The position numbers and the translations under genes are program-made. The notes below the pieces were generated by a model. The model was given only the letters and a program-made list of their open reading frames with translations. It ran no database searches and had not been told where the DNA came from. From Opisthorchis felineus (Eukaryota > Platyhelminthes > Trematoda > Opisthorchiida > Opisthorchiidae), in the NCBI GenBank assembly GCA_004794785.1, contig SJOL01009693.1:240760-304759 (forward strand): a DNA stretch of 64,000 nt, in the 5' to 3' direction. Of the stretch, positions 1 through 12,029 are shown in pieces; positions within the stretch are counted from its first letter, which is position 1, and each line of letters begins with the position of its first letter.

Positions 1-424
1 GGACAGCTACTGATTACCACTCATTCTGGAACACCAATGTGGATTCTGATCGTTCATTTGTTGCTACTTCCCTTTTCAGAGACTCGCAAGGTTTGCACTC
101 ATTGCCCGATCATTGAGAATCTCTAGGACCCAAGCAAGCCTACCAAAACCACCTACTGAAGTCTCTTTTGGACAGTAGGCCTCCCGAAGTTAACTTCTAC
201 TGGAGGATTCCCCTCTGCAACCATGAAAGATGCTGGGCGCTTTGCGTTTGGAGCGGCGGACCCAATTGCATCTAAGCACTGGAACTTGAGTAAAACTTTA
301 AACATGATGGAGGCTAGGAAATTCCTCCTACAGATCGAGAGTACAACCCACTTTGACGAATTATCAAAAATCAATTGTAAAAGAGCATTTGCGAGAGAAG
401 GGTTGAGGAGTTTATTGGATCCAG

Positions 425-565
425 TAACCTGAACTGATGGGGAACGTGCATAAACTGTTCCACACTGCCTAGACAGGAGCATTCGAGATGCTGAGGTTGG
501 GTTCGAACCACGGACCTTCCGGTCCGTAAGCTGGATCCTCAACCACTGAGCTATCTCTAGTCCAC
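425..565 (-). mobile_element. tRNA-derived SINE, copy 1 (partial)
   Basis: On the minus strand it has the pol III A-box-like AGATAGCTCAGTGGTTGAGG and the B-box GGTTCGAACCC, matching seven other copies in the window. The 3' part is diverged or lost. Confidence 0.75.
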
Positions 566-2950
566 ATAAAGTTGCAGAAACTCATCGATTGTGGACGTCG
601 TTGAGCAGACGTTTTCAAAACGAAGAACGTTCTTTGAGGTCTTGCGTTGTAAAACGGTAGAACTTAGAGGTACTCAAGTGGAGGTTGCAAGAAGTCGAAA
701 TTGGTCGCGACACGCCTTCTCCCTTACATTCTTCATCGAATGCTCAAGGTGGCTGCTCAGGTATACTAGAGGAGTCTGGTTTAGGTAAAGCTAACGTTCC
801 TCTGCGTCAATTCGCAAACGTGTATACCAACAGAACCTCTGTCTGCCTAACTTCGATATACTCCTAGATAAATGATGTGACCATTATTCCTACTAGACTA
901 AATGCAAACTTCGCAAGTGTTCTGATGTATACTAACAAAACATAGACAAACCAAACTGTACTATGGTGGGCACAGTGGAACTCTGGTCTTTCGGTAATTT
1001 TTCACATTACTCAGAGTTATCACAAAGAGGCGTAATTTTCTGTGTTTGGTTTTACGAGATGCAGTTTATCCCCTAGTTGACGAATGAACGGTCGAAGCGA
1101 GATAACTCACGAATCTGCGAGATGGCGGAATTCCATCTCACCATTGATCGTAAGCAAACAAGAGATTTCAACCAGGCCTGGAAAAACAAAATCATTCATA
1201 CGTGCCTCTGGTTCAAACTAGAAATCAACTGATCTTAATTTCGCCAATTCACAAGACTGTCCGCACCTTACTGGCTTACAAGTACGGCCACATTTTGGTG
1301 GTACACAAACTCGATATTAGAGAAAAGCGCACCCCCAAAAGATACGGCTTATGTATTCCCTGTCAAATCCTCTTTCAACTGTCATAAGCATCCTGGAAGG
1401 ACGTTACTTTTGACAAGTCTCCTCAACGTGATCACCCCAGGGGGACGAATGTGAGGGATGTGAAGGGCCTTGAATCTAGCGGTAAGGGGCCCTGACACCT
1501 TCAACAGTTCAGTAAATTCACATTAAATTGCCCCAGTAGAATCTAAGGAGTACTACAGTGGGAATATACTACAGTTCTACAGATTTAGTGTCGCAGTGTC
1601 AGATATTCTATTGTTCAAACATTCTTTCAATCGCCGCCTGTTGTTGTAAGGAAGGTACTGCTCTAAGATGAATGAATTCGTTGAGTATTTCTCGAGCTGA
1701 ACTCATGGCCTCATTTTCTCTATTGCAGTTCAAAATATGGTTTGCTGTCAGCAAGCCGATCGAACGTTACCCGCCATAACATATTTTTCTGGCGAATGGA
1801 CGCAGTGATCAAAGCTGACCTCAACTTCGGATACATTAGGATGAAACTAGGCCGTAATCATCCTATGCAAATACTTTTAACCACTTCCGTGTATATAAAC
1901 ATACGCAGCTACTCAGTTTACTTCCACCAATACACCACAACACATCAGTTCGCTTCACAGCACCAACGATATTACCTCGACTGATAATGTAACGTTTGCA
2001 GCTTAATTTCTCAGCTCGGGGAGAAAATCATCGACCAGCTATACAATATTCTGTTCAATAGGAAGGAAATACGTAAGTAGTATGGGATGGTTGCTCATGA
2101 ACCGCAGACAGCCCACAACCGACACTGACCCGTTTGTAACTCATCATGTGGGCCTAGTCCGCGGAAAATGAATAAATCAATTTCTGACTTGAACAGTAAT
2201 TTGGTTGAATGTTAAATATCGATCGCATGTGCTGACGAAATTGGTGTAACTGAAGTTCAGTTCAGTTTTTTAGCTCATAAACCGTGCACCTGGGCCTAGT
2301 CGTTCCAGCTGCACAAGTTCGTTCACATAAAGTAAGGAGAATAAGTGAATGAGAGCGACGCGTTGGAGGGGACGGTCTAATTTTTGAATTGACGACAAAT
2401 GGGCCTGTTTGTCCAGTGTGGCAAGAAGTGAGAGCTGCGCAGTGAAGGTGATAACTTTGACACGCGAACGCCACTAACCCGCAGTCAGTAATATGCTGAC
2501 ATCTTTTCACTCTGTGGTCGGCAGTTTTCGTAGCAGATAAGAATTTACGTTTTGATGAGTTTATGTTCTCTCGGGCAGTTTGTGTAAAAGTGTTGCCTGG
2601 TTACTTGGATGTTAATTATGGTATATTACTGCGTTCCCCATTGGAATTTCCCGCTTGAAGGTTACGTGCAATTTCCTAAGCACTTGCACGGGATGGTAGT
2701 TCTGTTCAGCTGTACCAGCGGTATGATCGTTCGTATCCTAGAACCACGGTCCTATTCTCTTCCGCAAACGCCACTCGTCTTCAATTCGCAGCAGTTTGCA
2801 CGCCAAAAGGATCAACTACAATCTGACCACAAGGTTTTTGACCAAAGCAGATTACCCATAGCTATTCACAGATGAAAAATTATGCGATATTACTAAGGAT
2901 AGTCCACCGCAAGAAAATACGAGGTAAATTAATAGCTCTCCTTAAATGTC
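566..2950. other. No gene recognised
   Basis: Only short open frames. I see no RNA gene and no repeat shared with the rest of the window. Confidence 0.6.
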
Positions 2951-2954
2951 CTGC

Positions 2955-2960
2955 TTTATT
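2955..2960 (-). terminator. Polyadenylation signal of the ASB-like gene
   Basis: AATAAA on the minus strand, 61 nt after the stop codon at 3022. Confidence 0.6.
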
Positions 2961-3021
2961 TGGTATGCATGACCAAACCAATTCATACATAAGGTGTTAA
3001 GTAGACACCCGGGTCAAGACC

Positions 3022-4083
3022 TCAAAAACACGAGCATTTGTGACCATCAATAATCATTCGTCTGGTCTCCGCGGTACAGTCTAACTTTTTGACGTTTCTT
3101 GCAAAAAACCTCGAACCCAGACAAGTCCGAATGGCGCGCAAACATTTTTGCAGCAAGCTTCCATGATCGAGAGAGTTAAGAATCTGTTTTACGTCGTTGG
3201 AGTGACTGCCAGTAAAGCTGTTTAGATTCCATGAAAGAGACATTATGGCGCGTAGTAAATGCAAAGCCGTTGATTTTGACTCTGTCGTGTGCTTTGGACA
3301 CGCTAAAATTGCACTTGATGCTTTGAATAAATTCATTGTTGTCCGTTCATCGTTAATGGAAATGCCATGTTCAATGAGGTTACTTAATAAGTTAGCTGCG
3401 AGTATTTTGTGCTCAATTGAACGGAATCCCTGCTCAGAAACTAAATGGAAGCCTTGTACAAACAGTTTCGATAGATCGACTTGCCTCAGGAACTCATGAC
3501 AATCGTAACCGTTTTCGAATAGAGTTTGGACAAATTCAACAAATTCTTTCGAGTGATGCAGCTGTTTTGACACACCCAAGGAAAAATCCAAGTATCCACG
3601 GTACCTGAGCGTCTTTTCGTTGACCGTTCCATTCTTCTGGACGACGATGTTGATGGTCATTGACCTTTCCACATCATAACCGCACAACATCAGGCTTTGA
3701 AAGCCTGGGTCACTTGGATGACAAAGAGCAACAGGAGGGAGCTCCTGCATTCTGTAAAATGGTTCTGCAGCATTGTCGTTTTGGATGAAGTCAACGACGT
3801 AACAGGACTTGTATACATCTGCACCTTCTTTCATGAGCTTCGTCATAACACCCAAAGCGTTGTTGAGCATGGCGTAAGCGAATGGGGTGAATAGGCAGAA
3901 TACTGGCGGTCGAAAGGTGAGGTCCAGCATACCCAAAGTAGTCCATTGCTGCTCCGAATAAAACAGAGCATCTTGCAACCATGGGCACCTCCGAAAAAGG
4001 CCAACTAAATAACCTACGTTATTCCTCTGTGATGCGGTGATTACATTGCGATTCAGTACATAGTCCGGCAATTCAAAATGCAT
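3022..4083 (-). CDS. Ankyrin-repeat/SOCS-box (ASB)-like protein, single exon
   Basis: An uninterrupted 353-codon frame. Residues 60-93 (TPFAYAMLNNALGVMTKLMK, then EGADV) read like an ankyrin repeat. The last 46 residues begin SLLQKCLRAIRTCLG, the pattern of a SOCS box (S-L-x2-L-C-x3-I-R), through which such proteins recruit elongin B/C and a cullin ubiquitin ligase. ASB proteins are substrate adaptors, and that role is inferred here. An in-frame TAG lies 39 nt before the ATG, and a polyadenylation signal lies 62 nt after the stop, so the frame appears complete and intronless. The middle of the protein matches nothing I recognise. Overlapping plus-strand frames are antisense shadows. I am confident it is a real gene but only moderately sure of the family. 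Confidence 0.62.
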   Translation of the reverse strand: MHFELPDYVLNRNVITASQRNNVGYLVGLFRRCPWLQDALFYSEQQWTTLGMLDLTFRPPVFCLFTPFAYAMLNNALGVMTKLMKEGADVYKSCYVVDFIQNDNAAEPFYRMQELPPVALCHPSDPGFQSLMLCGYDVERSMTINIVVQKNGTVNEKTLRYRGYLDFSLGVSKQLHHSKEFVEFVQTLFENGYDCHEFLRQVDLSKLFVQGFHLVSEQGFRSIEHKILAANLLSNLIEHGISINDERTTMNLFKASSAILACPKHTTESKSTALHLLRAIMSLSWNLNSFTGSHSNDVKQILNSLDHGSLLQKCLRAIRTCLGSRFFARNVKKLDCTAETRRMIIDGHKCSCF

Positions 4084-5039
4084 TGTATTGATTTGTTTAT
4101 GACAGTAACCTTGTAGCTATCGAGGTACTTGCCTTTTTTATTGATTTACCCTTAATATTCCATTATGAACCTATCAAAACGTGCGACAGGCCGCTAACGT
4201 GTTCCAATCACGCTTTTTACCTTGGGAGCTATTCCGACCTGAGATGGACGGATATTAGTGCAGGACTATTACACTGGGTGATCAGTATCTTGGAACGAAT
4301 TTTGGAACGGGTGGTTGAAGCTTGAATTAGCGTCACTTACCAAGTTTCAGGTTGAATCGGTGACTTTCAAAGTCATCATCATCATCACCTGTAAAGAAAC
4401 CGCATACTCGCGGTGCAGTGGTTCTAGCTGCCATGGTCTGGTTCACGGGTGATTTAGGGAAGTAGGTAGATAGCTGCGCAATGGAGGCGGTAGTTGACGT
4501 AATTGATGCGTAAATACAGGGTTATCAGTGGACCTTTAATTGGGGAGATTTTTGAGGGGAGCTATGCATTAGAGGCAAAAGCCTGGGTGCACGAGCGCTA
4601 TTGAGGGCATGACTGAGCTATCTGACAATGTCTCTAACCATTGATGTGTCCCGTCTCAGGGTCCCCATCCTGGAAGACGGCAATGACCGGCGCAACTGAG
4701 TTTGCTGGTACTCGCTTTACTACTTTGCTTGACTTTTTGGCTCGTTTCCACCCTACGCGTAGTAGTGCGAAGAGGCCTCTTCAAGGAAGTCGGTCGAAGG
4801 GGACACGGGGCAAGGCAGCGCAACCTATGGAGTGCAGTCACTTCATTTATCGTGGGCGGGTTATTTTTTCCGAGAACCATTCGTCGTAGTTCAGCATTAC
4901 TGATCCGGTGTTCCCACCAGACTCGGGCAATGCTCCGAAGACATCGATGGTGAGACGCTGAAAGAATTTGGTGTCCTCAGCGTGCAGCAACTAGGTTCCT
5001 GACCCGTATACTTATAGGGAGTGCACCGCAGCAGTGTAA

Positions 5040-6060
5040 ACTCGGCCCTTGACGGATAAGCTGATGTCACGCCTACGCCACATGTGATGCAGGTTCACGA
5101 AAGCTGTTCTGGCTTTGCCAATCCAGAAATGGAAATATCATCTTTGGCGAGACCACCAGAACTGATACAGCTGCTCAGGTAGACAAATTTGTCTGCTACC
5201 TCAATTGCCTCAACCGCAAGCATGAGGCTATGATTCGGGCCTACCCAGTTTTCCAGTAGCACCTTACACTTTGCAGGTGTGAAGATCATTCCAAGCCGAT
5301 AGGCAGGATTAGTTAATTTACTTAATGTTGCCTGGATTACTACAGCATCAGAACTAGGGAAAGCTATGTTGTCTGCGTACTTAATATCTGTGAGAGAATG
5401 TCATGGGAGCATTTCGACCAAAGAGACATTATAAGCTGGGAGTGAGTCTTTCATGATCGTATCAATGACGACGTTGAAGAGGAAATGTCACATAGGACAA
5501 CCTTGCCTGTCAGCCCTTGATGTAGTGAACTCAGAATAGAGTTTCCCGTAGACCTTCATACATCCGCTGGAGTTGGCCTACAGCGCTTTAAGGAGGGTCA
5601 AGAATTTACGGGGGACACCTTTGTTACATAGGCACTACCACTGTGCCTGACGGTTCACGTAGTCAAAGGCAGCATTCAACTCATGGAGGATCACCATTGT
5701 TGATTGCTGGAAGCAGCGTTGCGGTTCCGGAATCATTTGAAGGGTAAAAATGTGGCCGATGCATCCTCTTGCACGGTGGAACCCAGCTTGGTTTTCAAGG
5801 ATCTGCTTCAGCCAACCTTCAAATGATAAGACCAGAGAGCACCTTCGATGTCACAACCACCAAGCTGATACCACGGTGAATTTCACACAACGTCCGCGTA
5901 CCCTTTTTGAAGATGGGAATAACTGTTGACATGCTCCACTCTGCTGGCAGTTTCTCTTCGCTCCATATCGCACCAATAGGAGGTTCTTCGAAGTGTTTGG
6001 CCCATTTTCCGGGCGACGCATTTTGCGAGTACACTAATGAACTGCATTTTCTCATATCTT
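5040..6060 (-). pseudogene. LINE copy 1 reverse transcriptase, frameshifted
   Basis: The blocks are EKLPAEWSMSTVIPIFKKG and HRGISLVVVTSKVLSGLI, then a shifted frame with KVYGKLYSEFTTSR, RQGCP, FNVVIDTIMKDSLPAYN, a catalytic box reading YADN instead of YADD, and FTPAKCKVLLENWVGPN followed by VDKFVYLSSCISSGGL-like residues. Several stops and frameshifts interrupt it. A stretch expected between HFEE and the first RT block appears deleted. Confidence 0.82.
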
Positions 6061-6459
6061 TTCATTGAGCGTTGCTTCCCTAGGGCCAATTGATTGTATC
6101 AGTTGATATAAGATGCGGCTGTTTCCGGGAGCAAAGGTCTTCTCCAGCTCCCGCGTTTTCGATGTTCACCAAGGCTCTGTATATCCTTAAGCTCTTCAGT
6201 GTTTGGTGTTTGAGGGATTTGCGTGCGCCATCGTACTCGTCGCCTGCTGTTACGGATTTCCTGGCATCAATCAGGACTAGTGATCTCGATGAGATCCAGT
6301 GGTTATTTGATTGCATCGGAGAAGTTGGACAGACAGCACTGAACGCCGCTAGCATAGCTCCTGTCATATTTTGTCATGCTTCATCCACGTGCTCACTACC
6401 AGTACAGTATTGGTTTACTGCAGAGGGTTGTTGAGCTAGCTCAGATCGATACTGTTAAG

Positions 6460-7278
6460 CTATGGTAGTTCTTCGAAGATAGGGGATTGGCATGCTTCTG
6501 CTGACTTGCGGGGCCTGAAAGGGAATGAACGCACCATGTCGCCATCGGAATTAAGTTGTGTTACCCAGAAGGAACGGCAGTCTTCAATGGTGGCTCTCCA
6601 ACGATAGCTGATAGCCACGTGATCTACACGGGTCCATTGTTGGTTTGCCGTTGTTGGTCGCCAGGTTACGCGATGCGAACGTTTATGCTGAAAGTTCGTA
6701 CTGGCCAGAAACAGGTCATGATCAGCACACAACTGGAGGATTCTCTCTCCGTTGTCTGTGGGGCGAGCATCGACTACGAATCGGCCCCGCAGATGTGATT
6801 CCCAAGACGACGATTCCCACAGACGACCGACTTGGGCATTCATATTGACCACAAGGACCAAAATGTCAGTGTTTCTTGCTCGACGAATGAGCCCGCATAG
6901 CTCTCGGTAGGAAGTATCATTCTCAGCGTCAGAACTGCAGTCCGTTGGGGCATAAGCTGGCACTACAAACAAGCACCGCTTTTCATGCCGGGAGGCGTTG
7001 AGCTTGATTGTGCTGGATAACTGAACGGCGGAAAGACGACTGTTCACTGGGTTCCAATCAAGCAAACCGCCTTCAGTTCTGGGGCTGAGCGCAAGTCTCA
7101 CTTCATATATTCCACGAGTCATTGCTTCTGGATCACCGGGCAGACGAAGGGAGAAAGGTGAAAGAGCTGAGTTCGTCCTTGGCGTTCTCGAATGCGTAAC
7201 CACGTTTGGGTCTTGTATACCTATTTCGAAGACACGGCACACATCTATTTCAAGGGAGTAAAAGGTCTTGGCGAGCAT
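6460..7278 (-). pseudogene. LINE copy 1 endonuclease domain
   Basis: An open frame of 272 codons. It reads CLFVVPAYAPTDCSSDAEND, LVVNMNAQVGRL, DNGERILQLC and WTRVDHVAISYRWR, the order of exonuclease/endonuclease/phosphatase LINE endonucleases. Two catalytic positions look broken: the usual D/N-x-N loop reads NMNAQ where families have DMNAQ/DFNAQ, and the terminal SDH reads SDG. It therefore should not cut DNA. Confidence 0.85.
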
Positions 7279-7649
7279 TGCCTGTTAGCCAATTTGACAT
7301 GGAATACGGATTTAGAAAGCTCCTATGTAGAAAGGATCTCGTGGATTTTGCAAGGTGTTTTGTTTACTGTTAATAGGCAGCTGGAAGTATAAGGCCTTTC
7401 GGTCAGATTACTGACGCTCAAATGACCCAGCATCGTTTGCTTGTGTGGTGGAAAGGGGTTGGGTAGAGACACCGCTGGACAAAGAAATGTGCGTGCGAAT
7501 GATACCCCCCGGTTACCCATGCCGAGGAAAGGGGTTTGGTCGAGGTACCCCACCTTGAGCCTTTGACTAAAAAGTTTAATGTATAAGGCAGTGGGAAATG
7601 TAGGGTTTTGTTCAGGGACCATGCCCTTACCCTTTTGCTCAAAAGTTCG

Positions 7650-10600
7650 GTTATTTCGATGCTTCTCATTGCTACAAAGAACGCCAAAATTCCCCTCCTT
7701 AAGTTGGAGAACTTTATTTCGGAAGGATAAATATGCTGCGCCTTGAGCGATCGACCCGCAGAGCCAAGCATTTGTACTAGAACAAAGTCACTGCACACAA
7801 CAGCGTAAAAAGAAGTGGTGAAGACGGCTAATCAAGTGGTGTGTCAAACGATGGACACCAAATTTCGTTAAGCAACACTAATGTTTACCTAATATGGTGT
7901 GAACAAGCCATGTATTTCTTCTTTTTGCACTGTTAGCATTGGGCCATTCCGAACTGCGTGCGCTGGATAAGTGCGCAGCTTTTTTTTTGGTTCATTACAG
8001 TTCCTTCAATGGGTCAACTAAATGAGGTCTATCAACAGAATATCACGCACAGAACTAGCGGACTTCCTATCCCGTGGTGTATACCACGCTCACGATGCTC
8101 AGAGTACGAGCCGTAAAGGACGTGATACCGTACAAGCAAACCAACAACAGGAAAGTGGATATTACGTTTACAGTCAAGATTATGGCAGGTAGCGAACATG
8201 CGGTTAGAGAAGACGCCCGACGTTCCCCTCCAGCGTGGAAAATAGCGATCTTTAACTCACATATTCAGTCCTCTTTAGCTCGGTTAAATGAAAAATCAGT
8301 ATTACTTCATGTTATGGGAATTATGAAATTTCGGCGGACGAAGTAGTCAACAGCAAAAGCTGACAAACTTGTTCCGTTCAACACCGTTTTGTACCGCGAA
8401 AGCTGATTTTTCGGCGCCAGTCCTTATTCATTACTTTGCAGAACAAGGAAAAGCGTACCCTATCAGCTTCGTAATCCGGTGCCCTAATTCCATGCTTTGC
8501 GGAGGGCAAGGCTACAGTTTCTGATGAATATCTACAGAGGGGGAAGTTGTCAGCCCTAGGTGCTCTATTTATTGCAAACAATGAGTAAGAGGGTGTAGAT
8601 ACGGTTGGTATTGTGCTGAAACCGGGATGCTTTTACTGGTTGTTGACCCGTTCGTCGAGTTTGGCAATCGGTTTTCAAAAGTTTCGTTGCCGGCTGACGA
8701 GACATGGTCAATGGGTGGTTAGAAAATGATGTCCCCTCGATCGGTGAGTGGAAGTTTGCGGGCCAATTACCGAATCCGACAAACAGATGAGCAGAGACTT
8801 AGCTCATTTTCGTTGGAGTGCGATTCTCTGAACGACCTAACATCTTTCCTAACTGACGAGAGGCAGTTATGCAACTAACAGCAATGATTAATAGGATATT
8901 GGTGACAGAGTAGCCCATCATCCTCAGCGCAGCCACACTGGTCTAAGAGCACTAAGGCTTAAGTGCCGAGCCCTGTCATTCAGATGTGTGTCCATTGATT
9001 GTTCTTGTTGGTCATGACGTTATTGATCCACGTCTTATCTCGAATATGATACTTTCTTGATTGATTAATACGTGCCACCGGTATCAACGGACTAGCATGC
9101 TGCTGAGACTGGTCGCAAAACTAGCGGTCTTTTTTCCATTAGTCTGGTTAGAAAAACACTTTTGTCTGGTTTGTGGTGACATGTCAAGGATATTGCGCCA
9201 CTACACCACTTCGGACTGGTATGGGATATTCTGACACAAGTTTTGGTCTAGAGCGGGGAGGGAACGTGTCTCACATGTGTAGGGCGGCATGTTAACAGAA
9301 CGGGTGGCATAAGTGTTGTACCATTGAATATTCCTGCGAATAGTTGTTTTTCTCAGCCCGTCAAAATAGAAACTAAATTTATCTTGTCCATTACAAAGGA
9401 TTATAAACACCATTGTCAAGTTCATTTGGAATATTTAGAGGGCAAGTTTGTACTTAGGTTGTTTGAGTATTCGGAGTTGTAAGTACTTTGAATGTTCATG
9501 GTATGGTGTTGGCACTGTGCCCCTTTATCCCTCCCCCCTCCAGTTGTCGGGCTTCATGTAGGTGGACAGGGTTACATAAAACTTTAGCATCTATGATGTG
9601 ATCAGGCTTCCGTCAATTTGTTTCGTGCGAATGAGACTGCTTTGAGCGTGTACACAGAATGTATCGTGATCAAAACGCACATTTTCAGCAACCACATGGA
9701 ACGTTTACCAGCACAACACGCCAAAACAGCGAACAATTGCATGCCTTGTGCAGCATTTTATCATTCAACACCGAAAGTCTTATTCTAACAAAAGTACAAG
9801 TCTCCCTTACAGTTTTGCGAAGGCCATCGGGATAAATAAGCAACACGGTCGGTACCAACCTCATCCAAGAACAGTAGAATGCCTTGTGAACAACCATTGA
9901 TTTTGCCATTAGATGGATCCAACATTCCTAGTAATTAATGCTTTCGTCTGTTTACAGTCTGCACTGAAAAAAGGAAGTATACTTAAGCAACTTCTTTTAC
10001 ACAGCCACTGGAATCCGATATTGATGACAGTTCCCATGTTTCTTGTTGTTGAAATGGATTGTGAAAAATCTCCATTTACAAGAATTTGCGTTCACAACTA
10101 GTTGGATGCAAATCAATGGTTGCTACTTTGTAGCACCAACCCATTTCTACTGTTTGTATCTACAGTGCAGTGCTAATTGGAAGCAGCCTTGTGTAGAAAC
10201 ACTTAATAGATCAGTACGTTGACTAATTTCTGCGCACTGAATTTTCTACCGTTCATGCGGTTGAAAAAGTGTAGGTTTCCCACGGCGTTGGGATAACCAC
10301 ATTATTATTCGGTGAATCGAACGTTCCTTTGGATACTAAACTAGAAAAAATATCGCTTCCCTTCCAAAATGATCTATAAAGTAAAATGAAGTCGTTACCT
10401 GTTAAAGGATGAGAATTGCACCAAAGAAATCACTAGGTGTCACCATGACGCGATATTCCGTTCCAGCGGAGTCAAAGATGTCTTTGATGAATCGTGCTGG
10501 CTGATTTGTCTTAAGCGATCCTGTAGCCCTTATCGATCAGGTGATTAGTAGTTGCGTTTATCATTTGCTTGGTCGGAAAATCCTTAAGTGTTTTATCCCC

Positions 10601-11875
10601 GAGACATGCGCCCAGTCATGCATACAGTTTGGAGAAAAATCAGGAACAAATCCTGCTACGTACTACAGGGGATTCAGAACTGTCCGGCAGATTTTACGCA
10701 CCGGAGGAGCTACCTGACCAAGAAGTCGTGACTGGCGGGTCAATCGATCGACGCAACCGGAACAGTTACTGGACCGTTGTTGGGCCTGTAGAACGAACCA
10801 GTTGCATTCGTCTGGGTACCAACGTGTTCACATTTTCGGACGTGATAATTCAAAAACGTGCACCTGCTGAGCGATGGTCACACGACTGACTAGTGCATCC
10901 GATGTTTGCGGTTTGAGTTCCGGTACCGTCAAGGATATTCACTGCTGACGTGCACTCAGTCGATATACTATGAAACCGTACTATCACTGGTTACGCAAAA
11001 ACTCTGTGAACTGAGAGCTGAGAGAGAGAACAGAGCTGAGAGCTCTGTTCTTTTGCACGGCCAAGTTGCTAAGTAACTGCTGACAGACGTGGCGCACTGG
11101 AAATGAGTAGGTCATCACTGAACAGCAAAAATACGCTTCGGTCGACCAAATGAGGGAACGAGGCCTGTTGGCAAATAACACATGGCACTATATATAGGCG
11201 TGTGCGCTGATATACCCTTTTCTTGGCGAAACGCTCGTTTTCAAATTACTTTGGCGTTAACAGGAGATTCAAATGATATATTTCTTGCCTGAGAATCTGC
11301 AAGAGTTAGCATAGACTGGAGTCACAAAGTGTGTCCGCATGCAGTTCACCGAATTGGTAATGTTAGAGGATATGGTATGCAAACTGCAGATGTATTTGAC
11401 GGAAGGTTTAATATGTCCGCCTGCATGGATGCTGAACCACCGGAAAAAACTGGGCGAAGGTGAACAATGTTCGATTTCGTTAGCATGCTAGACCTACCCA
11501 TGAATCGCAGCTTCGACTTCACAAATAACCCGACGGCGGCGTTAGAAGATTCATGTACTTACCCAACAAGGCTGTCCAGCACCGAAAAAGCACCCATGCG
11601 AAATTATCTTGGTTCGGTGCCTCGATGGCAACTGAATTCTCTATTGACTTTAGTATCTCGACTTCCACCGCCTTCAGTGGCGTCCAAAAAAGGTAGGAAT
11701 CGAATATATATTGTGCTTTGCTGCAGTGAACAAAGAGAAACTGTACTGTTTCTCCAGTCGTTCTCCTCATTCTCGTTTTGAATGTGTCCAAATTCCAGTA
11801 TGGACTTCCCGATCAGAATGCAAATACCACACTCAGGTTTCTGAAGATGACCTCAGGTTGGAGTGCAACAAAAAA
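7650..11875. other. No gene recognised
   Basis: Intergenic sequence downstream of PKC. Open frames reach only about 106 codons (10569-10889) and show no known motif. The only structure seen is a perfect 10-bp-stem hairpin at 11028-11050. Confidence 0.6.
11028..11050. repeat. Perfect short hairpin
   Basis: GAACAGAGCT, a 3-nt loop, then AGCTCTGTTC, followed by TTTT. It sits in a GAGA-rich stretch. No gene is adjacent. Confidence 0.6.
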
Positions 11876-11879
11876 GTCG

Positions 11880-12028
11880 TTCAGCTGTAGCACCCTTTCG
11901 GTGCCTAACTGCCATACCACCAGAAGGCAGCACGAGGGCTGGGATACTGCCAGGTTGCCCAAGCCTAGACAGAGGAAATCGAGAGGCAGAGGTCGGGTTC
12001 GAACCACGGACCACTGAGCCATCTCGCT
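11880..12028 (-). mobile_element. tRNA-derived SINE, copy 2
   Basis: It contains the family core (CAGTATCCCAGCCCTCGTGC on the minus strand) and the GGTTCGAAC B-box. About 25 bp between the A and B boxes are missing relative to the other copies. Confidence 0.8.
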
Positions 12029-12029
12029 C

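Larger units (their letters stand above)
4560..7640 (-). mobile_element. LINE (RTE/CR1-like), copy 1, decayed but nearly full length
   Basis: Read on the minus strand, the order is a 5' region with ~66-bp repeats, an apurinic endonuclease (7278-6460), reverse transcriptase blocks (about 6060-5100) and a C-terminal segment ending near 4570. The C-terminal motifs are VNLHHMWRRRDIS, HRLRC, CRLPGWGP and a WLETLSD tail. This architecture and about 3.1 kb length fit RTE/CR1-type LINEs abundant in trematodes. Clade assignment is from memory and not certain. It lies between the ASB-like gene and the PKC 3' end. Confidence 0.88.

Noticed and set aside
3245..3988. Several open frames overlapping the ASB-like gene on either strand
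   Set aside because: They are shadows of the 353-codon frame, which has the better start, stop and polyadenylation context.
6090..6434. Plus-strand frame repeated almost identically at 28085-28432
   Set aside because: Its conservation comes from the duplicated LINE, whose coding strand is minus; it is antisense.
9201..9909. Two minus-strand frames both containing DGLRKT, about 450 bp apart, as a possible duplicated gene
   Set aside because: The similarity does not extend beyond a few residues or to the surrounding DNA.
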